DNA from: Acidobacteriota bacterium
GTDB lineage: Bacteria; Acidobacteriota; Terriglobia; Acidiferrales; UBA7541
Assembly (NCBI GenBank): GCA_021324935.1
Contig: JAJPIE010000012.1
Location: 62,001 to 126,000 of the forward strand
DNA: 64,000 bases
Reading direction: 5' to 3'
Shown here: positions 16,308 through 25,329 of the stretch, piece after piece
How the letters are laid out: each line of letters starts with the position of its first letter
Position numbering within the stretch: position 1 is the stretch's first letter
The notes under the pieces: generated by a model
Told to the model about the DNA's origin: nothing
Seen by the model: the letters and a program-made list of their open reading frames with translations, nothing else
The model's database searches: none
Position numbers and translations under genes: made by a program

Positions 16308-17947
16308 CCCGGGATCCCGGCGTGCTCGAACAGTTGCGGCTCATTGGAGGCTTGCGCTGGAATCTGTTGAAGAACAGCTTGCAGCGCAAGAATTCACGCT
16401 GGGACCTCATCGGGGTGATTATCGCGGCGGGGAGCAGCAGTCTCCTGGTCCTGGGGCTATGTGCCGCGTTTTACGCCGGAACAGCGGCCTTCCTGGAGAG
16501 AAACCGTGCCGAGTGGATGGCACTCTTGTTTTGGGGACTTTTTCTGTGGTGGCAGCTGGTTCCGATTTTTGCGGCGGGTTTCGGAGCCAATTTTGAATTT
16601 CGCAACTTGTTGAGATTCCCTTTGAGGTTGCGGGCATTCTACATACTGGGTCTGGGCTACGGGTTCGCCGATTTTGCCGCGGTCTCGGCGATTTGCTGGA
16701 TCGCTTCGATGATCGCAGCTGTGGCAGGTGTGCGCATCGGACTGCTGCCGATCATGCTGGTGGTGAGCCTGCTGTTTGTCCTGGTCAACGTGACACTGGA
16801 GCGGCTGATCGGGTCGTGGCTGGAGAAGTTGCTCGCGAACCGGCGAGTGCGGGAACTGATGGTTGGCCTGATTGTCCTGGCCATGGTGTCCCTGAATTTT
16901 CTGAATCCGGCGCTGCAACACTGGGGCAATGCGGCTACGAAGCCAGCAATTACACGATTTCTGCCATACGTTTCGTGGCTGCCGGGTTCACTTGCGGCGA
17001 GAGCACTTGCCGCCGGCCAGCAGCGCAACGCGGAAGGCATGTTGCTGACTTGCGGCGGTCTTTTGCTTTGGGTGGCAGCCGGCAGCATGCTGTTATGGCA
17101 GCGTTATCGCACGCAGTACCTTGGCGAGGAACTGAGCGAAGGGAGCTCTCCTTCGCCGGGCAAGCGGAGTGTGCAGAGGATCTTTTCGGGCACAGAGCGC
17201 CCGGGAATTATCCCCCCTGCAATTGCAGGGGTTGTCCAGAAAGAGTTTTACTACCTGACCCGGAACGGCTTTGCCATTCTGCAGCTTATCCTCCCTCCCG
17301 TGATGGTGCTGTTCTTCTCCCTGCAATTTGCGGGGGGGAATCCGGCGATTAAGGAGCACGGGCTGTCGCCAGAAGCGTTCTTTCCGGCAGTGATGGCGTA
17401 TCTGATTCTGATTTTGCTTTCTCCGGCCTACAATTCATTCGCGTTTGAGGGCCATGGGATTCAGACGTATTTTATGGCGCCCATTCCCATGCGAGCCGTG
17501 CTGCTAGGAAAGAATCTCTTCCTGGTTTGCCTGGTCACGCTGGAACTTGTGATCTCACTTAGTGTGCTGATTTGGAGGATTGGATTCCCGGAGCTGCCGT
17601 TGTTTTTTTCGACGATTGCCGCAGCCGCTTTTGCCGTGACGAGTCAGTTGACGATTGCCAATTGGTCCGCGATCAGCTTTCCCAAGAAGATGGAAATCGG
17701 AAGAATGAAAGGACAAAGAAATTCTGGGATTGCGGTGTGGACGGCGTTTGGAGTGCAGATCCTGATCGGTGGAATAGCGACGCTTGTGCTGTTCTCCGGG
17801 CGGTGGACCGGAAGTCCGTGGCTGCCTGTAATTTTGTTCACAGGCCTAACCGCGGCCGCTTTGGGTGGTTACGTCGCTTCCCTGGACCCGCTGAGCAGTC
17901 TCGCGGAAGAAAAGAAAGACTTATTGATCGAAACATTGTGCCGATAA
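16295..17947 (+). CDS. ABC-2 type membrane permease of the upstream ATPase
   Basis: A protein of 550 residues with about twelve hydrophobic segments arranged in two halves, split by a soluble loop around residues 270-310. It has no motif that names a substrate. The GTG start at 16295 lies within the end of the ATPase gene and is supported by GGAGGA at 16283-16288, six bases upstream. Coupling to the ATPase gene implies a complex of the two. Long permeases of this form occur in ABC-2 exporters of Acidobacteriota and Bacteroidota with unknown cargo. Regulation by the histidine kinase upstream is possible but not shown. Confidence 0.8.
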   Translation: MADLARDPGVLEQLRLIGGLRWNLLKNSLQRKNSRWDLIGVIIAAGSSSLLVLGLCAAFYAGTAAFLERNRAEWMALLFWGLFLWWQLVPIFAAGFGANFEFRNLLRFPLRLRAFYILGLGYGFADFAAVSAICWIASMIAAVAGVRIGLLPIMLVVSLLFVLVNVTLERLIGSWLEKLLANRRVRELMVGLIVLAMVSLNFLNPALQHWGNAATKPAITRFLPYVSWLPGSLAARALAAGQQRNAEGMLLTCGGLLLWVAAGSMLLWQRYRTQYLGEELSEGSSPSPGKRSVQRIFSGTERPGIIPPAIAGVVQKEFYYLTRNGFAILQLILPPVMVLFFSLQFAGGNPAIKEHGLSPEAFFPAVMAYLILILLSPAYNSFAFEGHGIQTYFMAPIPMRAVLLGKNLFLVCLVTLELVISLSVLIWRIGFPELPLFFSTIAAAAFAVTSQLTIANWSAISFPKKMEIGRMKGQRNSGIAVWTAFGVQILIGGIATLVLFSGRWTGSPWLPVILFTGLTAAALGGYVASLDPLSSLAEEKKDLLIETLCR

Positions 17948-17976
17948 CTATGCCGATGGGGCGCATGATGAATAGA

Positions 17977-17993
17977 GAGCAAAGCCATTGCTC
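17977..17993. terminator. Small hairpin between convergent genes, possible weak terminator
   Basis: GAGCAA and TTGCTC form a 6-bp stem around a 5-base loop, placed between the convergent permease and glycosyltransferase genes. On the minus strand it is followed by a T-rich stretch (TCTATT), on the plus strand by no T run. It may help end the long polysaccharide transcript, but the stem is short. Confidence 0.3.
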
Positions 17994-17996
17994 ACA

Positions 17997-19085
17997 TTAA
18001 ACTTGGTCGGACCGCAACGCGGCGGCATATTTTGCGGCAATCGAAGACCATGAAAAATGAGTGGCGTAGGCTGCGCGGCTGCGGGCGGCAAGCTCTTCCT
18101 TAAGGGTTGGTGTCGAAAGGACACGGACCAAAGCATCGCCAAGAAGTTCCGGACTTCCTGGATCGACGAGAATGACCCCCGCATCTGTGACGGGCGGCCC
18201 GGTTTCCCCGTCTTGACACGCGACCATCGGAACCGCGGCCGCAATTCCCGCTATCGCACTGCTCCGGCGGGTGGAAATACCTTTGCGCACAAAAAGCAGA
18301 ACATCGCATTCGGCAAATCGGCTTACCACGACCGCTGGTTCGAGGATCCCTTCCACCGACAATTGCACGGGACAATCACTGAGGCCTTGACGTAAAGCTT
18401 CTTCGCGAAGTTCCGAATGGCGCCCGAAGACGACCAGCCGGAGCTTTCCCAACCGGCGTGAAGCCTGACGAACCGCCTGAATAATGGTTTGCGTTTCTAC
18501 AAAACCCTGGCGACCGCCCGTGATGCTGAAGACACCGATCACCGGAATTTCGGCGGGCGACCGGGCGCTTTGCGTCCCGGGAAATGGAAGATTGGGTCCG
18601 ACAGGAATGAAATACGCACCAGGTGGAACGGTGTTCAACCAGGAGAGCCTTTCCGGCACGACCGTAAAGACCGAGAGAGCACAGCGCTGCAGTGCGCGGC
18701 GCATGACAAGGACTTGAATGCGGCAGCGGAGCCTGTCCACCGGGCGCGGGCTCGAAAAGGGTTCCACATCGTGGAAGACAATGCCGATGCGAGCGCCCGC
18801 GGCTCGCAGAATTTGCAAGACGTGAAGGAATCGAAACGGAAATCCGCGCGCGGACCACGCGAGCGCCGTGTACTGGACAAGCACCCAGCGGCCGCGCCAA
18901 TGCGAAGCCTGAAGTTTCAATCCATGCAGCGCTTCGCGCCAACCGTGAAGCTCCCACGGCACGCGGCGAATCTGAACCTCAATCTCATGAGCTAGCAACG
19001 CCGATCCCAGATAGCGGCAGTATTCTTCGACCGCGTCCGTGGGTTCATCCTTGCGGCCAAGCAGCGTGATCACAGGGAGAGTCAT
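17997..19085 (-). CDS. Glycosyltransferase, GT4-like (GT-B fold)
   Basis: A protein of 362 residues that fits a GT-B glycosyltransferase. Its C-terminal half has FSITGGRQG followed by a Rossmann-like RLVVFGRH segment, a DVLLFVRKG segment and DPGSPELLGDAL near the end, as in group 1 transferases. The usual E-x7-E motif is replaced by a degenerate RRSSAIAGIAAAVPMV segment. The N-terminal acceptor domain has HDVEPF. It is the last gene of the polysaccharide locus. Its ATG overlaps the stop of the FkbM methyltransferase gene (ATGA), so expression is coupled. The sugar and acceptor are unknown. Confidence 0.75.
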   Translation of the reverse strand: MTLPVITLLGRKDEPTDAVEEYCRYLGSALLAHEIEVQIRRVPWELHGWREALHGLKLQASHWRGRWVLVQYTALAWSARGFPFRFLHVLQILRAAGARIGIVFHDVEPFSSPRPVDRLRCRIQVLVMRRALQRCALSVFTVVPERLSWLNTVPPGAYFIPVGPNLPFPGTQSARSPAEIPVIGVFSITGGRQGFVETQTIIQAVRQASRRLGKLRLVVFGRHSELREEALRQGLSDCPVQLSVEGILEPAVVVSRFAECDVLLFVRKGISTRRSSAIAGIAAAVPMVACQDGETGPPVTDAGVILVDPGSPELLGDALVRVLSTPTLKEELAARSRAAYATHFSWSSIAAKYAAALRSDQV

Positions 19086-19885
19086 CGCGGAAGAGCGAGC
19101 ACGTGCGTTTCGTCAAGATTCCGGCAGTTGTAACCCAGCCCGGAAAATTTTTCAGACAATATTCGCTGATTTTCCGGAGTGTGCATTTCCACAAGAAGAA
19201 TCGGCCGCTTCGCCTTAAGGAGCTCCGATGCCCCCTGGAACACTGCAACTTCCGCCCCTTCCACGTCGCATTTAATGAAATCTGGTGCGGGATTTGCGGC
19301 ACAAAACTGGTCCAGGGAAACCGCGTCGACGGTGATGGCGCCCGCCTGCGAATTATCGGAAGAAACGTGGCCCAAGCCGCGATCCGGCGAAGTCCGCGGA
19401 TCGACGCGCGCGAAACAAACTTTGGCCGATTCCGACCACACGGCCTTTTCTTCGACTTGTGCCTGAAGAAGGTGGTTGCGAGAAAGGTTTTCACGCAGGC
19501 GGGCGGCAACCTCTGGATCGGCTTCAAACGAAATCACACGACCCTGCGAGCAAACCAGCCGCGCCGCCATCAGCGAAAAGAAACCAATGTTGGCTCCTAA
19601 ATCGTAAAACACCATGCCCGGCAGGAGATGACCGACGAGCGCTTGTTGCACCTCTGGTTCGCCAATCCCCTTTTGCACATTCCGCCCGGTGCGCGGATTC
19701 ACTCGAATCCAAAGACCTTGCGCGGGACCTTCTTGAATCTGCACCCAAATCAAGGATTCACGTGGAACGAGTTTACGGCTGGTCCAACGGAGAACATCGC
19801 CAAGAATCGGGATGCGCCGCAACCCGGCAAGCGGGGCGGCGTATCTCAGGAGCAGACTGGCCAGGCGGGTGTTGGACTCCGCCAT
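19082..19885 (-). CDS. FkbM-family SAM-dependent methyltransferase
   Basis: A protein of 267 residues with the FkbM pattern: a SAM-binding glycine motif in VFYDLGANIGFFS, an acidic strand end VISFEADPE, the FkbM hallmark DFIKCDVEGAE, and ILLVEMH near the C-terminus. FkbM enzymes O-methylate hydroxyls on polyketides and, in many polysaccharide loci, on sugars. A sugar methyltransferase is therefore the likely role here. ATG 19885 starts two bases after the carbamoyltransferase stop and is preceded by GGAG; longer in-frame starts would overlap that gene without support. Confidence 0.87.
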   Translation of the reverse strand: MAESNTRLASLLLRYAAPLAGLRRIPILGDVLRWTSRKLVPRESLIWVQIQEGPAQGLWIRVNPRTGRNVQKGIGEPEVQQALVGHLLPGMVFYDLGANIGFFSLMAARLVCSQGRVISFEADPEVAARLRENLSRNHLLQAQVEEKAVWSESAKVCFARVDPRTSPDRGLGHVSSDNSQAGAITVDAVSLDQFCAANPAPDFIKCDVEGAEVAVFQGASELLKAKRPILLVEMHTPENQRILSEKFSGLGYNCRNLDETHVLALPR

Positions 19886-19886
19886 C

Positions 19887-21563
19887 TTATTTCTCCACGA
19901 GGAAGCTGCCGAGGACCAGGGCATCCATGCCGGAACTGTAAAACGTGCGGATCGCATCGGTCGGCGTGTGAACAATCGCTTCGCCGCGCAAATTGAAAGA
20001 AGTATTCATAATCACCGGAACGCCGGTGCGTTTACCGAATTCGTCAATCAACCGGTAATAGAGGGGATTGACCTCTTTTTCGACGGTCTGGGGGCGCGCG
20101 CTACCATCCACATGGGTGACGGAAGGAATCACGCCGCGCTTTTCCGGGCGTACCTGAGCGGTAAGAATCATGAACGGCGAATCGAAGGCGGATTCGAGGT
20201 ATTCCGGCGCGGCTTCTTTTTTGAATGAAGGAGCAAAGGGGCGCCACCATTCGCGGAATTTCACGGCGTTATTGACCTTGGCGCTCATTTCGGGGTCGCG
20301 CGGGTCAGCGATGATGGAACGGCTGCCAAGGGCACGAGGACCAAATTCCATGCGACCCTGATACCAACCGAGAATTTTTCCCTGCGATAACAAGTCGGCG
20401 GCCGCCGCCGCGGGATCGCCTAGGCGCGAGGCCCTGATTTTATAAGTTTTCAGAGCCATTTCAATCGCGTCATCGTCAAACGATGGTCCCAGGTATGCAT
20501 GGCGCATTGCGCGAATCGGCAATCGATTTCCGTCATCCAGAAACGGGGCCAGCGCTGCTCCCAGGGCAGCGCCGTCGTCGGAGGCGGCCGGCTGCACGAA
20601 GAGATTTTCGATCATTCCGGAGGCGGCGAGTTTTCCATTCGCCTTGGAGTTCAGGGCCACTCCGCCGGCAAGGCAGAGATTCTTGCTCCCTGTTTTTTGC
20701 AGCGCGAGGCGCACTACGCTGAAGATGGCTTGCTCGCACAAATCCTGCACGGAAAAAGCGATATTTTTGTGTAAATCGGAGATGTCACTTTCCGGCTCCC
20801 GCGGCCGGCCGAGGGACTTCGGAAAATTGGAATACGGGCCGCTGCCGTTCCCCACCAAGCGATTCACATGAACTTTGTAAGGATCGGCTTCGGGTACCAG
20901 AAACAAGCTGAGATCGATGCCGGGCCGGCCGTAGGGAGCAAGACCCATCACTTTCCATTCGTCGGCGTTTGGCGTGAATCCCAGAAAACCTGTGAATTGC
21001 GCGTAGAAGAGGCCCAAGGAATTCGGCCAGGGAATGGTAAGGACATGCTGGAGACGGCCGTTCGATCCGTGCCAGATGGAAGTGGCTTCCCAAGCGCCCC
21101 GGCCGTCCATGATGACCACGGCTGCATCGTTGAAGCCTGAATAGCAGTAAGTGCTGAGGGCGTGAGAAAGATGGTGATCCACGAATCGAAAGCGCGCTTT
21201 GGTGGGTCCGAAGAGCCGACGAAAAGGATTCTCGCCGCCGTGCTGATGCCGCATGCTGGCGAACTGACGAGTGGAATTAAGGAGATTCAGATACGAAGCC
21301 GGCCAGCGTCCCGTAGCGTACAGGCTCAAGTCCTTGCGAAAGGTTGCCCCCGGAGGCTGCCATCCGACGCAAACCTCATCGACCTGCGCCGGGTTGATTT
21401 TCGCAAAGTCGAGGCACGCTTGAATGGCCAGCGCGGGAAATCGCGCATCATGCTTTACGCGGCTGATGCGTTCCTCAGCCACGGCAAAGAGCAGCTCGCC
21501 ATCCTTGACCAGGCAGGCCGAGGAATCATGCATTTGGGAGTAGTTAAGTCCAAGCGTGATCAT
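19887..21563 (-). CDS. Carbamoyltransferase (NodU/CmcH family)
   Basis: A protein of 558 residues. The N-terminal Kae1-like domain opens with a glycine-rich strand then HDSSACL, and carries the metal and nucleotide-binding histidines in FVDHHLSHA. It continues with MDGRGAWE, GFTPNADEWKVMGLAPYG and LCLAGGVALNSKANG. The C-terminal domain has QGRMEFGPRALGSRSI and the FNLRGEAIVHTP ending. These are hallmarks of carbamoyltransferases that make carbamoyl-AMP and transfer the group to a hydroxyl. In this locus the acceptor is likely a sugar. ATG 21563 overlaps the upstream glycosyltransferase stop (ATGA). Length is normal. Confidence 0.92.
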   Translation of the reverse strand: MITLGLNYSQMHDSSACLVKDGELLFAVAEERISRVKHDARFPALAIQACLDFAKINPAQVDEVCVGWQPPGATFRKDLSLYATGRWPASYLNLLNSTRQFASMRHQHGGENPFRRLFGPTKARFRFVDHHLSHALSTYCYSGFNDAAVVIMDGRGAWEATSIWHGSNGRLQHVLTIPWPNSLGLFYAQFTGFLGFTPNADEWKVMGLAPYGRPGIDLSLFLVPEADPYKVHVNRLVGNGSGPYSNFPKSLGRPREPESDISDLHKNIAFSVQDLCEQAIFSVVRLALQKTGSKNLCLAGGVALNSKANGKLAASGMIENLFVQPAASDDGAALGAALAPFLDDGNRLPIRAMRHAYLGPSFDDDAIEMALKTYKIRASRLGDPAAAAADLLSQGKILGWYQGRMEFGPRALGSRSIIADPRDPEMSAKVNNAVKFREWWRPFAPSFKKEAAPEYLESAFDSPFMILTAQVRPEKRGVIPSVTHVDGSARPQTVEKEVNPLYYRLIDEFGKRTGVPVIMNTSFNLRGEAIVHTPTDAIRTFYSSGMDALVLGSFLVEK

Positions 21564-22741
21564 GCAGACGCGCTGCCTTCTAATCTCAAAATATGGCGAA
21601 ACAAGCTCTCGAGCATTATGGCGGAACGCTCCCAAGTATAGCGTGACATCGTCTGTTGAGCCGTCTGGCCAAGGCGTTGGCGGAGTTCGTCTGAGGCGGC
21701 AAGACGTTCGACTGCCTCCACGATGGCTCCAGCATGGGCAGGAGGAACCAGGAGACCATTGAAGCCGTCCTCCACTACATCCGGCATGCCGCAGGTTTCG
21801 GCGGTAATCACCGGCATACCGGAAGCCATTGCTTCCAGCAAAACTCCGGGCAGTCCTTCCATAAGTGAAGGAAACAAAAAAACATCATGGGAGGCAAATA
21901 GCTCCTGAATTCTGTCGGCAGGAACCACAGGATGAACCACGACCACGGGGGCCAATTTCGGGCCGAAAAATCGTTGAATTATCTCTGGAGAACAATGACA
22001 TCCAGCGAATGTCATCGTGATGCCAGGGAATTTTTGGGCGAGTACGTGCAATGCTTCCCGCAAATAAAAAATCCCCCGTTGATCCAACCACGTGCCAACA
22101 TAAAGAAGCTTAAGAGGACCTGGGCCGCTGTAAGTTCGCGGCAGAAAGAAACGTGCTTCAACGCCGCTGGGAATATAGCGGGCACGATCGGAATCCATGT
22201 TGTATTTGAGATGCAGAATGTTCCAGACGTCGCGGCTGTAGGCGTGCCCGCCATCCGCCGTGTGAATAGCGGCGCGATAGAGCGGAAAGGTGTAAAGGCG
22301 ATGCCACAAGCGGTTCCGAAGTTTGAAGTTCCATGCGTGGCCCTTTTTCACCTCGCGGCTTTGCACGTGGACCCTGCGCTCTTCGAGGCCATGAAGCGTC
22401 ATGACATAGGGTGGCAGACTTTTCGGTCCAAGCCAGTGCCGCCGAAGACCATATAAGAGGCCACTGGGAGCGTGCAGATTCACGATCGAAAATTTACCTG
22501 GTTCCCGCAGAATGTACCGCTGCAAGCGATATGAAAAAACGAGATCATTGAAGCGGGCCGGGATTTGATCCGGGCCAAACAGATCCTCGTTGAAAATGTA
22601 GGTTACCGCGTGGCCGCGGTTTTCCAGCTCCCGGCCAAGATTGTAGATGATCGCCGCAACTCCGCCCTCGCGCCGGCGAGGGACACTGGCAGACATAAGG
22701 ATGCGCAAGGGCCCAGAAGAGGCAGTCCGTTTTCCGTCCAT
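21560..22741 (-). CDS. Glycosyltransferase family 4
   Basis: A protein of 393 residues with a GT-B fold. The N-terminus has the typical opening ILMSASVPRRREGGVAAIIYNLG, where the GG loop contacts donor phosphate. The C-terminal nucleotide-sugar domain has LLYVGTWLDQRG and the signature E-x7-E in FPSLMEGLPGVLLEAMASGMPVI. GT4 enzymes add hexoses or related sugars with retention. The ATG overlaps the stop of the upstream family 2 gene (TAATG), and its own stop overlaps the next ATG, so it lies inside a coupled run of genes. It probably acts at the inner face of the cytoplasmic membrane. Confidence 0.92.
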   Translation of the reverse strand: MDGKRTASSGPLRILMSASVPRRREGGVAAIIYNLGRELENRGHAVTYIFNEDLFGPDQIPARFNDLVFSYRLQRYILREPGKFSIVNLHAPSGLLYGLRRHWLGPKSLPPYVMTLHGLEERRVHVQSREVKKGHAWNFKLRNRLWHRLYTFPLYRAAIHTADGGHAYSRDVWNILHLKYNMDSDRARYIPSGVEARFFLPRTYSGPGPLKLLYVGTWLDQRGIFYLREALHVLAQKFPGITMTFAGCHCSPEIIQRFFGPKLAPVVVVHPVVPADRIQELFASHDVFLFPSLMEGLPGVLLEAMASGMPVITAETCGMPDVVEDGFNGLLVPPAHAGAIVEAVERLAASDELRQRLGQTAQQTMSRYTWERSAIMLESLFRHILRLEGSASA

Positions 22742-23808
22742 TAGCTATTCCAGTTCCCCGTGCGGTCAATGTGGTCTGGCTGATACACAGGCAGGACGCT
22801 TTTTCGGACGCGGCTGAAAAAAGAATTAGAGAAAATTCTTTTCTTGAGCGCAGCGTAATGCCGAGGGGCAAGAACGAGAGCGGGAAGCAGACTGATAACT
22901 TTCATGATGCGGCGAGCCACGGAAGCTTTTTCATAGTGAAGATCATAGCTATGCAATTCCGTTCGAAATGTATCGAGAGGAGATCCTTCCCCCAGCAAAA
23001 GCTGGACAACGCCCGCTTCAGTCTCGATTGCATCCAGGATGACATATTGGATATCGGGAGAGATACCTTCCGCGTTGAAACGCCGAGCTAAAGACTCGGC
23101 AAGCGCCAACAAAACGTTCCGTTTTCGCCTCAAGGACGAACTCTGACCATCCCTGACCTGAAAAAGATTTTGACCGTGAAGCCGGTAGAAGGTCAGCGGC
23201 TCTCTCAAAAGAAGCACTTCCGAAAACACTGCTCCGAGTGTAAAAAGAAACTCGTCTGCTTCGACGATCAAATCTTCAGGCACTTGGCCGATACGGCGAA
23301 GAAGCGCCATACGGAAAGCCATGCGACTCGTCCCCATGAAACTCTTTCGAAGCCGAAAGGTTTTTGCACCGGAAACGCTATCGATTTGAAAACGAGGCTC
23401 GTCGCGCACCAATTCGCTTCTATGCGTGCCGTCAGACAGCACTTCCGTGATGCTGTGTCCTATGAGTCCAATAGCCGGGTGCGCAGAAAACGCCTGGTCC
23501 AGAGCGGCCAGCTTGTTCGCGCCCCACCAGTCGTCACCGTCGAGGAAGGCTACAACTTCGCCGCTGCATTCGGGAATGCCGGCGTTGAAGGCACTGGCTT
23601 GACCGCCATTTTGCTTACGTAGAATGCGAATATGAGGCTCGAATCGGTGAAGCAGCTCCGGGGTGCGATCCGTGGAGCCGTCGTCCACGACCAGGATTTC
23701 ACGTTCGGAGGGAGGGAAATCCTGTGCCAATACACTTTGCACGGCTTCTTCGATGAAGCGTTCGTGGTTGTAGGTATCGATCAATACGCTGAAATACGGT
23801 TTGGCCAT
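22741..23808 (-). CDS. Glycosyltransferase family 2
   Basis: A protein of 355 residues with a GT-A fold in the first 230 residues. It shows VLIDTYNHERFIEEAVQSV, the nucleotide-binding VVDDGSTDRT, and the metal-binding FLDGDDWW as an extended DXD motif. A conserved EADEFLF segment follows. The C-terminal 120 residues are helical and of unknown role. The enzyme adds a sugar to a growing lipid-linked saccharide, by family analogy. It is coupled to the GT4 gene downstream. Confidence 0.9.
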   Translation of the reverse strand: MAKPYFSVLIDTYNHERFIEEAVQSVLAQDFPPSEREILVVDDGSTDRTPELLHRFEPHIRILRKQNGGQASAFNAGIPECSGEVVAFLDGDDWWGANKLAALDQAFSAHPAIGLIGHSITEVLSDGTHRSELVRDEPRFQIDSVSGAKTFRLRKSFMGTSRMAFRMALLRRIGQVPEDLIVEADEFLFTLGAVFSEVLLLREPLTFYRLHGQNLFQVRDGQSSSLRRKRNVLLALAESLARRFNAEGISPDIQYVILDAIETEAGVVQLLLGEGSPLDTFRTELHSYDLHYEKASVARRIMKVISLLPALVLAPRHYAALKKRIFSNSFFSRVRKSVLPVYQPDHIDRTGNWNS

Positions 23809-23889
23809 CGACGATACGTAATCCGGTTGAGCTCGCAGTGTTAGTGTACGCTAATTGAGAGGGGCCGCGGAAACCGCAGTCAAGAATGG

Positions 23890-25143
23890 TTACTTCAGGT
23901 CGTAATCCCCAATATACGTGTCCCTGCTGACGCCGAGCATGCTTAGGAAGAAAGAAGAGAAGATAACCTGAAGGCCCAGGAACAGCCACATTGACCAAAA
24001 CAGGATTTGGCGGACTTCGGAGAGAGGGCCAAACCCGCTGGCGACCCATTTCCAGGTGATCCAGGCACATCCAGTGAATCCAACGAAGAAGAGACTCGCA
24101 CCAAAGATGAGCCCGGTCTCTAAAGTAATACTTTTCAAGATGCGCCGAAGGGAAACCGTACCACGATCAAAGCGCGCGGCATAGCTGAAAACCTTGGCAA
24201 AGGCGCCAATCGAGAGGATTTGCGCTCCGATCAGAGTGAAGATGACACCAAACACCATGGTGTGAATATCGAGCCCCACATGGGGAGTGATCTGACGAGG
24301 TCCGGGCAAGAGCCAGCCCACAATGGCCAGCCCAAGCGCCATGAACAAACCGCCGGGCAGGAGGTAGAGCCAATTGGGAGCGTAGAGAAGCATAAAACGA
24401 AGACTGCGCCAGCCGTCGCGGAAACTGCGGAGGTGGGGCGAGCGGCCGCGCTTGTCCGGCCAAAGGATGATGGGAATTTCGGAAATGCGCGCGCCAATCT
24501 GGCTGGCCTTGATCACGAATTCCAGGGCGAACTCCATGCCGGTGCTGCGAAGGTCTAGCTGATCGTAAAGCGAGCGTCGAAATCCGCGCATGCCGCAGTA
24601 GCTGTCGCCGACACCAGCACGGAATAGAAAATTCACAAGCCAGCTCAGGCCGGGGTTTCCGAAGTGCTTATGCAGAGGGGGCATGGCACCGGGCTTAATG
24701 CCGCCTTTAAACCGGTTACCCATCACGAGGTCCTTGCCGCGGCGAAGCTCCGCGACAAAATTTGGTACCTCGCTGAAATCGTAGCTGTCATCGGCATCGC
24801 CCATGATGACGAATTCTCCCCGCGATGCCGAAATCCCGGCTTTCAGCGCAGCGCCATAGCCGCGTTCGGCCACACGGAGAACACTGGCGCCGTTAAATTT
24901 TGCAATTTCGATCGAGCCATCAGTCGAGCCGTTGTCTGCAACGATCACTTCACCGCGAAGGCCAGCCTTGCGGAACGCGGTAGTCGCCTTTTCGATGCAG
25001 AAAGCCAGGGAGTTGGCTTCGTTCAAGCAAGGGATGACGACTGAGACTTCAGGCTCGGCGCGGGACTCCGGCGAAGATACTTCTCTTTCCCCGGTTGGGA
25101 ACTGAGTCTGGGCGCCGAATCCCATTTTTGATTCAGTCATCAA
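23890..25143 (-). CDS. Polyprenyl-phosphate glycosyltransferase (GT2, DPM1/GtrB-like)
   Basis: A protein of 417 residues. The catalytic domain (about 30-260) has VVIPCLNEANSL, ADNGSTDGS, MGDADDSYDF with the DxDD metal motif, and a RFKGGIKPGAMPPLHK segment typical of dolichol-phosphate mannose synthase-like enzymes. At least four C-terminal membrane segments follow, as in GtrB/DPM3-fused types. Such enzymes move a sugar to undecaprenyl phosphate, providing lipid-linked donors for membrane glycosyltransferases of the GT39/GT-C type; two candidate partners lie directly upstream. A TATACT box at 25216-25221 could be a weak promoter. Confidence 0.9.
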   Translation of the reverse strand: MMTESKMGFGAQTQFPTGEREVSSPESRAEPEVSVVIPCLNEANSLAFCIEKATTAFRKAGLRGEVIVADNGSTDGSIEIAKFNGASVLRVAERGYGAALKAGISASRGEFVIMGDADDSYDFSEVPNFVAELRRGKDLVMGNRFKGGIKPGAMPPLHKHFGNPGLSWLVNFLFRAGVGDSYCGMRGFRRSLYDQLDLRSTGMEFALEFVIKASQIGARISEIPIILWPDKRGRSPHLRSFRDGWRSLRFMLLYAPNWLYLLPGGLFMALGLAIVGWLLPGPRQITPHVGLDIHTMVFGVIFTLIGAQILSIGAFAKVFSYAARFDRGTVSLRRILKSITLETGLIFGASLFFVGFTGCAWITWKWVASGFGPLSEVRQILFWSMWLFLGLQVIFSSFFLSMLGVSRDTYIGDYDLK

Positions 25144-25329
25144 AGTAATGAAGCACGTTGCCCCGCATTCACACGCAGCGCGGCTTAAGTCATGAGAACC
25201 CGTGCGAATTCACACAGTATACTAATATAACATGGTATGGCCCCACCGAATCCGGCGTACAACCAAGCCCGCCCAACGTAGAGCTTGCCGGGGCAGTTCT
25301 TGGGAGTATTTGGGCCACGCGCAGGGAAC
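25144..25329. other. Intergenic region, possible weak promoter
   Basis: A gap of 186 bp within the minus-strand cluster with no gene. It contains a minus-strand TATACT box (25216-25221), but no matching -35 hexamer at normal spacing. An internal start for the glycosyltransferase genes to the left is possible. Confidence 0.3.
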
